From NCBI GenBank assembly GCA_963702705.1, contig CAVPDR010000002.1, positions 1,116,001 to 1,180,000 on the forward strand: DNA of 64,000 bases, written 5' to 3'. This document shows, in pieces, positions 16,258 through 25,236 of the stretch; the stretch's first letter is position 1, and each line of letters begins with the position of its first letter. The notes beneath the pieces were generated by a model. It did not search any database. It was not told the origin of the DNA and saw only the letters and a list, made by a program, of their open reading frames with translations. The position numbers and the translations under genes are program-made. The stretch is from VRUE01 sp963702705 (GTDB lineage: Bacteria; Actinomycetota; Thermoleophilia; Solirubrobacterales; 70-9).

Positions 16258-16989
16258 CTACTGCGCCTGGCGGTGTACGTCGGCGGCGGTCGCCTGGTCG
16301 CGCGGGCGGACGACGATCTCGTCGACGTTGACGTGCGGCGGCTGGGCGAGTGCCCAGCGGATGCACTCGGCGACGTCCTCGGCGCTCAGCGGCTGCATGC
16401 CGGCGTAGACGCGCCGCGCCGCCTCCTCGTCGCCGCCGAAGCGGACCAGCGAGAACTCGGTCTCGACCATGCCGGGGGCGACCTCGGTGAAGCGAACCGG
16501 CTCGCCGAGGTGCTCGAGTCGCAGCACGCGCAGCATCGCCCGCTGGGCGTGCTTGGCGGCGTTGTAGCCGGCGCCGCCGCGGTAGGTCTCGATCGCGGCG
16601 ATGCTGGTCACGGTGACGACGTGGCCGTCGCCCGACTCGACGAGCCGCGGCAGCAAGGCCCTGGTCATCCGCATCGTCCCCAGCACGTTGGACTCATACA
16701 TCTGCAGCCACTGGGATTCGTCGGCCTCGGCGAGGGGATCGAGGCCGAGGGCGCCGCCGGCGTTGTTGACCAATACGTCACAGCTCTCGAGATGGGCGGC
16801 AAAGGCGGCGACCGAGTCCGGATCGGCGACATCGAGGGAGATCGCCTCGCCGCCGATCTCCGCCGCCAGCGCCTCGAGCCGGTCGAGCCGCCGAGCGCCG
16901 AGGACCGTCCGGTAGCCCTCCGCCGCGAGCGCCCGCGCCGTCGCGGCGCCGATACCGCTGGAGGCGCCGGTGATCGCCGCCGTCTTCAT
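16258..16989 (-). CDS. Short-chain dehydrogenase/reductase (YdfG-like)
   Basis: A 243-residue classical SDR. The NAD(P) motif TGASSGIGAATARAL lies at 8-22, an Arg pair (GARRLDRL) suggests NADP preference, DVLVNNAGG is present, and the catalytic Ser and YNAAK occur in TVTSIAAIETYRGGAGYNAAKHA. The end (FGGDEEAARRVYAGMQPLSAEDVAECIRWAL and VNVDEIVVRPRDQ) resembles YdfG-type 3-hydroxy acid dehydrogenases. Its start codon abuts the divergent SRPBCC gene with no room for a conventional promoter between them. Confidence 0.88.
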   Translation of the reverse strand: MKTAAITGASSGIGAATARALAAEGYRTVLGARRLDRLEALAAEIGGEAISLDVADPDSVAAFAAHLESCDVLVNNAGGALGLDPLAEADESQWLQMYESNVLGTMRMTRALLPRLVESGDGHVVTVTSIAAIETYRGGAGYNAAKHAQRAMLRVLRLEHLGEPVRFTEVAPGMVETEFSLVRFGGDEEAARRVYAGMQPLSAEDVAECIRWALAQPPHVNVDEIVVRPRDQATAADVHRQAQ

Positions 16990-17531
16990 TGCAGCCGACC
17001 CTAGCGCCTAGGCTCTGCGCTCTGAACCCTCCGACTCCGCACTCGGCCGAGATCTCCGTTTCCTCCCGCCTCGACGCTTCGCCGACCGAGGTGTGGGACC
17101 GAATCACCACCCCCGAGGGCATCAACGACGAGATGCGCCCTTACCTGCGCATGACGCTTCCCCCGGGGGTCGAGCAACTCGACCCGGAGAGCGTCGAGCT
17201 GGGCAAGCCGATCGGCCGCAGCTGGATCCTCCTCTTCGGCCTGCTGCCCTTCGACTACGACGACGTCACGTTGGCGCGCCTCGAAGCCGGCCGCGGCTTC
17301 CTCGAGCGCTCGCGGATGCTGAGCTAGCGCTCATGGGAACACGAACGCACACTGGAGCCGGCGGGCGAGGGCTGCGTGATCACCGACCGCGTCTGTTGGC
17401 AACCCCGCCTCGGCCTGCCGGCACGGGCCCTCCGCCCGATGATCGCCTGGTTCTTCCGCCACCGTCACAAGCGGTTGCGCCAGCGCTTCGGCGGAGCGAC
17501 GGCGCTCAAGCCTCCACCTCGGTCCGACTGA
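16989..17531 (+). pseudogene. SRPBCC (START-like) protein interrupted by an in-frame TAG
   Basis: The frame opens with AEISVSSRLDASPTEVWDRITTPEGINDEMRPYLRMTLP, the usual opening of SRPBCC lipid-binding proteins, and continues to ERSRMLS, where TAG at 17325-17327 stops it. In the same frame the homology goes on (RSWEHERTLEPAGEGCVITDR, then LRPMIAWFFRHRHKRLRQRFG) to a TGA at 17529-17531, giving 180 codons in total. A single substitution therefore splits the gene. The first 112 residues could still be made. The last codons are antisense to the end of the defence operon, so the true C-terminus may have been altered by insertion of that operon. The start is uncertain (TTG at 16989). Confidence 0.75.
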
Positions 17532-18276
17532 CCGCCGCGCTCGCCTTCCCCATCACGTCTTCGACGATGCCGTCGATCTGTTCACGGTCAAGAACGTCCA
17601 GGACGGTGAACGGCGTCAGCCGGGTAAGCCGCTTCATCCCGTCCCGCATCAGCAGCATCCGCCGCGGAAGAAGCCCGGGATCGGCCTCGAGGCACGCGTG
17701 GAACCCGCGCACTACCGCCCGCGCGACCTCCGGGTTGCCGGTCACCCGCGGCCGCTCCGTGATCGCGACGATCTCGTCCTCCCCCAAGCCACCGAGCCCG
17801 TCCCAGGGGAGGGCGCGGTCGTGCAGCAGCTCGGCCCGCCACCAGAGACGGCGAAAGGTGTCGCGGTTTAGATGGCCGTTGACGCGGTTGCGGTCGCCGA
17901 TCGTCCCCCAGCGCCAGACCGCAACGTCGAAGAGGTGGGCGGCCGTAAGGCAGGCCCACACGTCGCGATGGCCCGCCTCGTGTGGGCTGACCGGCAGCTC
18001 TTCCTGGAGCAGGCAGGCGCAGTTCGCGTCGAACTGCTGCAGATCGGCCTGACTACGCGAGTGCGGGAAGCCGGACGCGGAGGCCAGGGTGAGCACCAGC
18101 TCGCGCAGCCTGTTCAGAAAATCGTCCTCCGCCCGGGAGCCACCCACCGGGGCGTAGACGAACGGCCGCCCCCGCGCCGGCATCGCAGCGGTGACCTCCT
18201 CGACGCTGAGATCGATCAACTGGTCGATCAACATGTCGGCATCGGGCCTTGAAAGGCGCGGCAGCAGCAGGCTCAT
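17506..18276 (-). CDS. DUF6339-like protein, last gene of the MutL/MORC-type restriction operon
   Basis: A 256-residue mostly helical protein without a recognised catalytic motif. Segments LLPRLSRPDADMLIDQL, RLWWRAELLHDRALPWDGLGGLGEDEIVAITERP and MRDGMKRLTRLTPFTVLDVLDREQIDGIV fit, from memory, the family labelled DUF6339 that occurs next to Z1-domain genes. The start overlaps the upstream stop by 4 bp (ATGA), so it belongs to the operon. Its 3' end is antisense to the end of the broken SRPBCC gene and marks the left edge of the island. Function is unknown; a structural or regulatory subunit is a guess. Confidence 0.6.
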   Translation of the reverse strand: MSLLLPRLSRPDADMLIDQLIDLSVEEVTAAMPARGRPFVYAPVGGSRAEDDFLNRLRELVLTLASASGFPHSRSQADLQQFDANCACLLQEELPVSPHEAGHRDVWACLTAAHLFDVAVWRWGTIGDRNRVNGHLNRDTFRRLWWRAELLHDRALPWDGLGGLGEDEIVAITERPRVTGNPEVARAVVRGFHACLEADPGLLPRRMLLMRDGMKRLTRLTPFTVLDVLDREQIDGIVEDVMGKASAAVSRTEVEA

Positions 18277-19172
18277 GGCGTCAGCAACCCCACCTGGGCC
18301 TGCAGTTCGGACTCCAGCCGCTGCGGCGTGTCCCTCGCCCGCCGGGCCAGCAGGTCCGGCTCGTCCCCGGGCCAGTAGCGCTCGAGCAGCTCACAAAGCA
18401 TGCGCCCGATGCTGTCGGACTCGAAGTCCCCTGGGGAGGCGATGAACTCCTCGTCGCCGAGCGCGCCGTGGACGAGGCTGCGGGCGACGTCAAAGCGGAT
18501 CATCGAGGCGATCGCGAGGCTGCGGAGGTCATCGTCACCCCGGACCGCCGCAACGACGGCCTCGTTGCGCGCGTTGACGAGAAGACGCATCGCCCCGAGC
18601 ACCGGCAGCTCGAGATCGGCGACCGACCACTCGAGGGCCCAGGACGCGTCATCCGCGAGGCCCGGAACCTCGGCGAAGTCGATGACCGTGACCGGGAAAC
18701 GCGCCGCCTCGCCCTCGAGAGCGACCGGGAGCCGGTCGCGCCAGAGCACAGAGCCGGCCCGGTGGGCGGCGATCGGATCGTTGCCCGGCCCGTCGAGGAC
18801 CCGCACGACGATCGTCTGCAGGTCAAGCGAACCACCGGAGAGATGTCCCGGCACGTCAAGGGAGAGCGAGAGTCCCGTCTCGCCGCCCAGACCCGCCAGC
18901 GAAACGCTCATCCCCGGACCCCTGAGGCGGGTGCGGTCTGAACGCCACGTCGCGGCAAGGGCCAACCCGTCCGCGTCCTCTGTCCGAGTCGAGGAGAGGA
19001 GCTGTTCGATGTCGATGGTGACGACCCGATCCAGCCGTAGAGTCAGATCGGGATCCCAATGGTCTACGCGGCCGCCCAGCGACTCCCCGGTGTCGGCGAT
19101 CCTCCACGGTCCGGGCCGCACACTCTGCTCGGCGGCGAGCAGAAACGGAGCAACGGGGTCGGACCGCCTCAC
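18273..19172 (-). CDS. Uncharacterised protein of the MutL/MORC-type restriction operon
   Basis: From a GTG at 19172, which overlaps the upstream TGA as GTGA, the protein has 299 residues. A longer frame to 19244 adds only Arg/Pro-rich sequence antisense-like to the neighbour and is rejected. The N-terminal two thirds look beta-rich (DLTLRLDRVVTIDIEQLL, GLSLSLDVPGHLSGGSLDLQTIVVRVLDG) and the C-terminal third helical with LLERYWPGDEPDLLARRARDTPQRLE. I recognise no domain. Tight coupling between the second GHKL ATPase and the DUF6339 gene suggests it works with them. Confidence 0.6.
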   Translation of the reverse strand: MRRSDPVAPFLLAAEQSVRPGPWRIADTGESLGGRVDHWDPDLTLRLDRVVTIDIEQLLSSTRTEDADGLALAATWRSDRTRLRGPGMSVSLAGLGGETGLSLSLDVPGHLSGGSLDLQTIVVRVLDGPGNDPIAAHRAGSVLWRDRLPVALEGEAARFPVTVIDFAEVPGLADDASWALEWSVADLELPVLGAMRLLVNARNEAVVAAVRGDDDLRSLAIASMIRFDVARSLVHGALGDEEFIASPGDFESDSIGRMLCELLERYWPGDEPDLLARRARDTPQRLESELQAQVGLLTP

Positions 19173-21064
19173 GGTTCGGCCGCCCGGACGTCGATTGCGA
19201 CACGAACCATCAGGTCGCGATGATGGGCGACCCACACCTCCCACTCGCCCGCGTCCGCCGCCCCGGCGAGGGTACTGGCGCCAGGGTGGCTGCCTCCACC
19301 GGGATCGCCCCAGCGCAGGATCTCCGGCACGACGCCGCCGATCGGCGGCTCGTCCTCCACCTGACCGCCGTCCATGGTCATCACCTCGACGCGCGCGGAC
19401 AGCATCGAATCGGCGCCGCCGGTCTCCAGCGTGAACGCCGTGCGTATGGCGACGTCCCCGTCCTCGTCGACGCGGAGCTGGGGCACCTCGACGCGAGCGA
19501 TTCGCGGGCCACGCCCGTTGCCACTCTGGACACCCGAGCCACTCCCCCCACCATCGCTGCCACTGCCGGTTCCGCCGTCCCCGCCACCGGCGGGCGCCGG
19601 TTCCCGCCTTGCCCCCGGCCCGCGCAGACCTGGCATCAGGGCGGCAAGATCATCGGCGAAGCGCCCGACCGGCACCTCCACCGCCTCGGCTCCGCCGCTG
19701 CCCCCACCGGCCGCGGTCAGCGTCCGGAGCAGCTCGCCGATCCGCCGCGGCACCGTGTTGACGAAGCGGCGCTCGAGGGCATCCGGAAGCGTCTCGGGCC
19801 GCCACTCGTCATGGGTCGGGGGCTCGCTGCGCTGGAACACCTCGTCGAGCTCGGCAGCGCAGCGGAAGACCCCGGCGTATCCGCGTCCGCTCACCAGCTC
19901 GACCGGTCCCGGCAGGTAGTCGACGACGAGCTCGACGGTGCGCATCAGGGCGACGTGGTGGATTCCGGCGCTGGTGGCCTGCGCGCCCCGGGTGAGCGGA
20001 CCGGCCGCATCGGCAGCGGGGGTGGTCGTCTCCCGGCGGACGGCGATCGTGCCGACCCGCTGTCGCGGCAGCTTGCAGTAGAGATCCTCCCGCCTCGAGA
20101 ACGGGTCGGAGGGAGCGGCCGCCTCGCGCAGGACATCCATGGCGACCGTGAAAGGGGCCAGCCGGGGGTGGGTGCTGGGATCGGGAACGGGTACGTCAGC
20201 CCCGTTCTCGAACAGGCGGAACTCCATCGCCGGCCGACCGCCGCGAGGAGCGGTCATCTTCGGCCAGAAGTTCCAGACCAGGCACTCGCCGATGAACTCC
20301 AAGGCCGCACGCGGACCGAGCTCGGCGTCTTCGTCGCTGGCGCAGGTCAGGCGAGGGGCGACGATCGCCACGGTCGTTCCGTGGTCGCCGCTTCCCCGCG
20401 CGGGCAGGCCCAGAGTCGCCGCCATCTCCGCCGCGTCGCCGCCGGTCAGCGGCTCCGGCACGTCATCCTCCACGACACCCCACCAGTGGCGGCCGGTACA
20501 GGGCGTGCCCCCGACGCGGTGGTGACCGCCGAGCCCGCAGGCGATCAGCCGGCGCTCGCCATCGGGCGCGCAGTGGGTGTCGACGATGATGGTGCCGGCG
20601 CGACTGGCGAGGTAGAAGGCCGCCTTCCCGTAGCCGAACGATCCGCCACCGAACTCCTTGTCCGGGGGCTGGCCGACGTTGCGGACGAAATCGACGAAGT
20701 TCGATTCCTCGCCCGTCTCGGCGTCGGCCCGCGTCGGTCCACCCAGGCCGCTGGTGCCGAAGTCGGCGAAATGGAGCAGCTCCACGCTCCCCTCGAGACA
20801 GGCGGCGAGCGGCAGCTCCGGCGGAGGGTCGGGCAGCACGCGCCCCCGCAGGTGCTCAAGGGCGGCGCCGTCAAGGAGGTTGCAGCCGATCTCGACCCGA
20901 ACGGTCGTCTCCGGCAGACGCGCATCCCAGCAGTTCTGGACGGCCTCGCGGACGAGGACCTCCAGCGGCTCGGTACTGGGGCGGCCGAGCTGGTTCAGCA
21001 CACCCTCCGCCGCCAGACCACCGGTCGGCTGGTAGCGCTCGGAGAAACGCTCCAGCCGGCTCAC
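19169..21064 (-). CDS. GHKL (Hsp90/MORC-like) ATPase, second of the operon
   Basis: A 631-residue protein with a Bergerat ATP-binding fold in its first 200 residues. The N box is LVREAVQNCWDAR (Glu40, Asn44, Asp47), followed by LHFADFGTSGLGG at about 98-109 (the D-G-G lid region) and GGGSFGYGKAAFY at 139-151. The middle is an S5-like/transducer region (LEFIGECLVWNFWPK). A Gly/Ser-rich linker at about 500-530 joins a C-terminal beta domain. By family knowledge such ATPases dimerise on ATP and clamp DNA. It overlaps both neighbours by 4 bp. It differs from the other operon ATPase in size and motif spelling, so they are not simple duplicates. Confidence 0.78.
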   Translation of the reverse strand: MSRLERFSERYQPTGGLAAEGVLNQLGRPSTEPLEVLVREAVQNCWDARLPETTVRVEIGCNLLDGAALEHLRGRVLPDPPPELPLAACLEGSVELLHFADFGTSGLGGPTRADAETGEESNFVDFVRNVGQPPDKEFGGGSFGYGKAAFYLASRAGTIIVDTHCAPDGERRLIACGLGGHHRVGGTPCTGRHWWGVVEDDVPEPLTGGDAAEMAATLGLPARGSGDHGTTVAIVAPRLTCASDEDAELGPRAALEFIGECLVWNFWPKMTAPRGGRPAMEFRLFENGADVPVPDPSTHPRLAPFTVAMDVLREAAAPSDPFSRREDLYCKLPRQRVGTIAVRRETTTPAADAAGPLTRGAQATSAGIHHVALMRTVELVVDYLPGPVELVSGRGYAGVFRCAAELDEVFQRSEPPTHDEWRPETLPDALERRFVNTVPRRIGELLRTLTAAGGGSGGAEAVEVPVGRFADDLAALMPGLRGPGARREPAPAGGGDGGTGSGSDGGGSGSGVQSGNGRGPRIARVEVPQLRVDEDGDVAIRTAFTLETGGADSMLSARVEVMTMDGGQVEDEPPIGGVVPEILRWGDPGGGSHPGASTLAGAADAGEWEVWVAHHRDLMVRVAIDVRAAEP

Positions 21065-22062
21065 GTCACCCCGGCCATTTCAGCGAGAACCGCCTCGACC
21101 GCGGCGCCACCGAGAGCGAGGTCGGGGGCGGGAAGCGCGACCTTGTAGGTGATGTCGTCGACGCCCCGGGGAACGCCGGCGGGGAAAGTCGCCGGAACGA
21201 CGCGCGGGAAATCGTCGTCGACGGCAAAGAAACGCTGCTCGTGCAGAGCGAAGCGCACCCCATCGTGCTCCTCCCGCAGCGAAGCGGGGCTGCCGGCCTG
21301 CTCCATCCGACCGTACAGCTCGACCGCCGAGGCTCCGGCGGCAATCAGGCGGTCGGCGAGGACGAAGACCGACAACGGTCCGTCCGGCACCACCTCAAGA
21401 CGATGCCAGGCGAGCGTCAGCCTGCCGCCCTGCGGTGGCTCGAGTTGATCCACGCCGTGGATCGTCACCTCGCGCGCGGTGTGCGAAAGCGTCGCCTTGA
21501 CCTCGACCGCGGCGAGGCTGCGCCGCAGGTCGTGCCGGGCCTGCGAAGGCCCTGTCCAGACCGCCAGCGAGCGCGACTCGTCGCGTTTTACGATCGCCTC
21601 GAGGATCAGCAGCTCAGCCAACAGAGCGGCCAGGGCGGAGTGCCCCAGCGCCTCCCCCCCGGCCTGGAAAAGGGATCTCCACCGGGCCAGCACGTCCGCC
21701 GCCGTGGCACCGGGGCTGCGGCCATCCGTTGCCTGAACAGCCGTGACGACGCCGACGAGGAAATGGTCGAAGACGTCACGCAGGGAAGGCTCACTGCAGG
21801 ACACGACCACGAAGCTCCGCACCCCCGCGGAGGTGTCGAGCTCGCTGTTGCGGATCCTCACCACCCCGACGCTCTCCTCCGGGCCCCGTTCGTCGGTGGG
21901 GATGAGCAGGCACGGCACGCCGGCGCCGTCGAGGCCGAGGAGCAGAGACCCGTCGCCGGCCTCGACCACCGGCTGGGTCCTGAAGCCGCCGGCCACGGGA
22001 GTCTCCGCCTCGGCGAGAACAACCCAGCCGAGCCGGATTCGTTCGACCAGATCGGGGCTCAC
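21061..22062 (-). CDS. PD-(D/E)XK-motif protein (DUF4420-like), putative nuclease
   Basis: A 333-residue protein with a nuclease-like core: Glu150 in LLAELLILEAIVKRD, Asp178 in WTGPSQARHDL, and an EVK triad (Glu187, Lys189) in SLAAVEVKATLSHT followed by the strand REVTIHGVDQL. This spacing is the PD-(D/E)XK pattern, and the family (annotated PD-(D/E)XK motif protein, PF14390-like) is a frequent neighbour of Z1 helicases. It is a candidate for the DNA-cutting subunit together with Vsr and HNH. Overlaps of 4 bp on both sides place it firmly in the operon. Confidence 0.72.
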   Translation of the reverse strand: MSPDLVERIRLGWVVLAEAETPVAGGFRTQPVVEAGDGSLLLGLDGAGVPCLLIPTDERGPEESVGVVRIRNSELDTSAGVRSFVVVSCSEPSLRDVFDHFLVGVVTAVQATDGRSPGATAADVLARWRSLFQAGGEALGHSALAALLAELLILEAIVKRDESRSLAVWTGPSQARHDLRRSLAAVEVKATLSHTAREVTIHGVDQLEPPQGGRLTLAWHRLEVVPDGPLSVFVLADRLIAAGASAVELYGRMEQAGSPASLREEHDGVRFALHEQRFFAVDDDFPRVVPATFPAGVPRGVDDITYKVALPAPDLALGGAAVEAVLAEMAGVT

Positions 22063-24752
22063 GCGGCCGCGGCCTCCTCTTCCTCCTGCTCGTCGACTTC
22101 GTCCTCCTCGCCGGGTTCCTCACGGGAGACCGCGGACAGGTCAGCGGTCAGGTAGTCGACCCCGGCGGCCTCCGCGGCGGAGGTCGGGAAGACGATGCCG
22201 ATCCCGAGGACGTGCTCGAGCGCTTCCAGCCGCAGCCGCTGGGTGCTCCGACGGGGCTCGCTGTCCTTCGAGATCGGGTAGAGCGCAAGCAGGCCCGACC
22301 CGTCACCCCGGCCCTCCGGCGGCAGGTCACGACCGTGCTCCAGCGCCTGCGCCGACATGCCCGCCACGTCACCGGGAGGGAGGCCGAGGTCGACGAGCCG
22401 ATCGCTGCGGGACATCAGTGCCTTGATGTCGGCGTAGGGGCGGTCGATGTGGGGCAGCCGGGCGCGGTTGATGCAGGCGACCGGACGGTCAAGGCCGAGG
22501 TCGAGCGTGCCCAGCCGTGGATCCTCGTCGGGAAGGGTGAGGATCGCCACCGTGAAGTGGCGCAGCTCGTCGTTCTCCATGCGCCTGCGCACGTAGGCGT
22601 CGATCGCCGCCGCGTTGAGGTCGCGGGCGTTCTCGTGGAAGGAGTAGTCGGCCAGAAAGCGCAGTACCTGCTCACTCTCGATCCCGCGGTAGACGATCAC
22701 CCCGCGGCGCGGCGAGAGCTCCTCGCGCCTGCCCTCCCTGACGGCGCCGATCAGCCTCCGTCCCGCGTCGAGGTTGTGGCCCAGCCAGTCGGGGTCCCGG
22801 TGCTTGAAGAGGATCGTCTGCAGGCGCCGGCCCGAGTAGGACACCTGGGCGCGAACCGCCCTGCGCATCTTCGCGGCGGCCGTGACCGCCAGCTTGGGAT
22901 GCGTTCGGATCCTCACCCCGAGCTGCTCCGGCGTCTTGTGCTCGGCCTCGTAGCGCTCGATGTCGTAGCGGATCTCCTGCTCGACGGTGGCGAGATCGCG
23001 GAACCAGCCGCGCATCTCGTCGGTCATCCAGATCCGCGTCAGGTCGGCGTAGCCCCGGCGGTAACCGAACCACCTGCCCATCTGCAGCAGCGTGTCGTAG
23101 GCGGTGGCGGAGCGGACGAAGTAGGAGACACTGAGACCCTCCAGGGTCAGACCCCGGGAAAGGGTGTTGCCACCAACCGCGATCACGACCTGCGACGGCT
23201 CGCCGTAGTCAAGCCGCACTTCGCTGCGAGAGTTGTCCTCGATCACCTTGAGGTCGTTGAGCACGGAGGGCAGCGCCTCCGACAGCTGCTGCCAGGACAG
23301 TGGCTCCTGGTCGAAGTCGGCGGCCGGAACCAGCTCGCACTCCTCGCGCCACTGCCCGGCCAGCTCCTCGAGCAGGCCGGTGTCGCCGGCGGAGGCGCGG
23401 TCGGCCAGGCGCGCCGTGTACTCCTCGATCCGGCGCTTCAGCGATGAGTGCACGAACGTGTACTGGGAGGTGTGGACGAGCATCGTGGCGTGCCGGTTGC
23501 CGACGCCACGCGCGCGGCGGGCCGCCGTGGAGAGGATGAAGTAGCGCACCGCTCGGGCGAGGCTTGACGGGATCCCCGCCTCGAAGTCGGACTCCTCGGA
23601 AGGGCGACCCTTCGGCTTCAGCACCACAAGCTCTTCGTCAGGAACCTGCCTGATCAGATCGTGACCGTCGTCGACCGGATCGCCAGAGGCGTCGAAGTCG
23701 AGCGGCTCGCGACCGAACAACGTCTCGGGGCCGACGTACTCCCGGGGACGGGGCAGGTCGATGATGAAGTCCCGCGGGTAGAGGTCCTGCGGGACCGTCG
23801 GATCGATCAGGACGTTGGCGAACGGCGTCGCGGTGTAGCCGATGTAGGTGACGCGGGGCAGGAGTGCCAGCAGCTGGCAGATCAGGCGGTTGATCGTCGT
23901 CGGTGAGCTGTCCGGCTTGGCCGTGTTGATCGAAGCCTGGTCGGCCTCGTCGTCGATGACCATGAACGAGCAGCGCGCGAGCGTGTCCGGGTGCGCACCT
24001 TCCAGCCAGCGCTTCAGCGAACGCAGGCGCGAACCGTGCTTCTTGACCACCGCGAGGACCCTCTGGTCGCCCGCGTTCAGCATCGCGTCCACGGAGGAGG
24101 AGGGACGGAAGTCTTCCTCCGCGGTCAGCATGTGCCAGTCCGAGCGGGAGCGGTCCCAGAGCTGGTTGTCAAGACGGTCCTGCGTCTGCTGCCGCAGGGC
24201 GTTGTGAACGCCCGAAAGGACGATGAAGAACGTGTACCCGGCGTCGGCGGCCTTGGCGATCACAGCGGTGAAGTTGGTCGTCTTGCCACTCTGCACGTAG
24301 CCGAGCACCAGCCCTTTGCGGGTGAATTCGTCGTCCTGCGGATCGGCGCTGTGGGCAAGGACCTTGGTCGAGGCCGTGTCGAGCCCCCGCAGCGAATCCG
24401 CGTCCCAGCCCTCCCTCTCGATCAGCCCGCGCAGGCGAGGCCAGTAGCGGTCGTCGTCACGGGGGCCCGGGTACCAGGAGGGGCGGCCCGCGACTATCAA
24501 CCCCTTTGGGTCGGTCAGCTCGGCGGTGTGCCGAGAAAGCTCCCGGATCTTCTCCGCCGCTGCGTCGACCCGGGCGCGGAGCTCCCCGCCCCCCGCCATC
24601 CCCGAGGCGAGCTCCTTCACCCGCTCGACCGCGACGTCGAGCGGGCAACCCGCCCCGCTGCGCACGGTGCTCATGATCTGGCCGACGAAGGGGTCCTCGA
24701 CGATCAGCCTGCTCAGCTCGCTCGAGGCGGGTGTGGATCTCTCGTCCGCCAT
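22059..24752 (-). CDS. Z1-domain superfamily 2 helicase-like ATPase
   Basis: An 897-residue protein. Walker A is GYVQSGKTTN at 151-160, Walker B is MVIDDEADQAS (267-271), motif III-like is GYTATPFAN near 308, and a late GRWFGYRRGYADLTRIWM near 560 carries the arginine finger region. GNTLSRGLTLEGLSVSYFVR precedes it. This combination is diagnostic of the Z1 domain family (PF10593) linked to MutL/MORC-type restriction systems. The final 30 residues are acidic. It should use ATP to translocate on or remodel DNA for the nuclease subunits. The start ATG overlaps the Vsr stop as TGATG. Confidence 0.88.
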   Translation of the reverse strand: MADERSTPASSELSRLIVEDPFVGQIMSTVRSGAGCPLDVAVERVKELASGMAGGGELRARVDAAAEKIRELSRHTAELTDPKGLIVAGRPSWYPGPRDDDRYWPRLRGLIEREGWDADSLRGLDTASTKVLAHSADPQDDEFTRKGLVLGYVQSGKTTNFTAVIAKAADAGYTFFIVLSGVHNALRQQTQDRLDNQLWDRSRSDWHMLTAEEDFRPSSSVDAMLNAGDQRVLAVVKKHGSRLRSLKRWLEGAHPDTLARCSFMVIDDEADQASINTAKPDSSPTTINRLICQLLALLPRVTYIGYTATPFANVLIDPTVPQDLYPRDFIIDLPRPREYVGPETLFGREPLDFDASGDPVDDGHDLIRQVPDEELVVLKPKGRPSEESDFEAGIPSSLARAVRYFILSTAARRARGVGNRHATMLVHTSQYTFVHSSLKRRIEEYTARLADRASAGDTGLLEELAGQWREECELVPAADFDQEPLSWQQLSEALPSVLNDLKVIEDNSRSEVRLDYGEPSQVVIAVGGNTLSRGLTLEGLSVSYFVRSATAYDTLLQMGRWFGYRRGYADLTRIWMTDEMRGWFRDLATVEQEIRYDIERYEAEHKTPEQLGVRIRTHPKLAVTAAAKMRRAVRAQVSYSGRRLQTILFKHRDPDWLGHNLDAGRRLIGAVREGRREELSPRRGVIVYRGIESEQVLRFLADYSFHENARDLNAAAIDAYVRRRMENDELRHFTVAILTLPDEDPRLGTLDLGLDRPVACINRARLPHIDRPYADIKALMSRSDRLVDLGLPPGDVAGMSAQALEHGRDLPPEGRGDGSGLLALYPISKDSEPRRSTQRLRLEALEHVLGIGIVFPTSAAEAAGVDYLTADLSAVSREEPGEEDEVDEQEEEEAAAA

Positions 24753-25207
24753 CAGGCCCGCAGCACCGGGGCGGATGCGGGCCTGGGCGTCCCTGCCCTG
24801 ACCGCCGCCTCCACACGATCCGCCCCCTCAGCCGGATCCTCGTGCTCCCACACCCTCACCACCTGCCAGCCAAGGCCGTTCAGGGTCTTCTCCGTGGCGC
24901 GGTCCCTCAGCACGGTCGCCTGCAGCTTTGCGCGCCACCACTCACGGTTGCTTTTCGGCAGCACGCCGTGCTGGGAGCAACTGTGCCAGAAGCAGCCGTC
25001 CACGTAGACGGCGACGCGGGCTGACCTGAAAACGACGTCGGCCCGGCCGCGCAGGTTGGAGACCGGTGACACATCCACCCGGTAGCGCATGCCCCGCGCA
25101 TGGAGCTCCCGCCGCAGCGCGACCTCGGGACGGGTGTCGCGGCGCGCCACCCGTGACATCTGTTCGCTCACCTGTCTGCTCGACGGTACGGGTCGCGCCT
25201 CGGCCAC
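24752..25207 (-). CDS. vsr: Very-short-patch repair (Vsr) endonuclease
   Basis: A 151-residue Vsr protein: MSRVARRDTRPEVALRRELHARGMRYRVD, then the catalytic Asp57 in LRGRADVVF, the zinc/active-site block VDGCFWHSCSQHG (Cys72, His75, Cys77) and SNREWWRAKLQATVLRDRA. Length and motif order match E. coli Vsr, which nicks 5' of the T in T:G mismatches from deaminated 5-methylcytosine. In MutL/MORC-type restriction operons Vsr proteins may instead serve as restriction nucleases. The gene lies downstream of the cytosine-5 methyltransferase and directly ahead of Z1. Confidence 0.92.
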   Translation of the reverse strand: MAEARPVPSSRQVSEQMSRVARRDTRPEVALRRELHARGMRYRVDVSPVSNLRGRADVVFRSARVAVYVDGCFWHSCSQHGVLPKSNREWWRAKLQATVLRDRATEKTLNGLGWQVVRVWEHEDPAEGADRVEAAVRAGTPRPASAPVLRA

Positions 25208-25236
25208 CTCGTCACCATACTGGTACCGCCCGGGGT

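Noticed and set aside
17300..17540. Third copy of the tRNA-Phe attachment sequence at the left edge of the defence operon
   Set aside because: I looked for the 50-bp sequence there and did not find it, so the defence block cannot be called a tRNA-Phe integrated element on present evidence.
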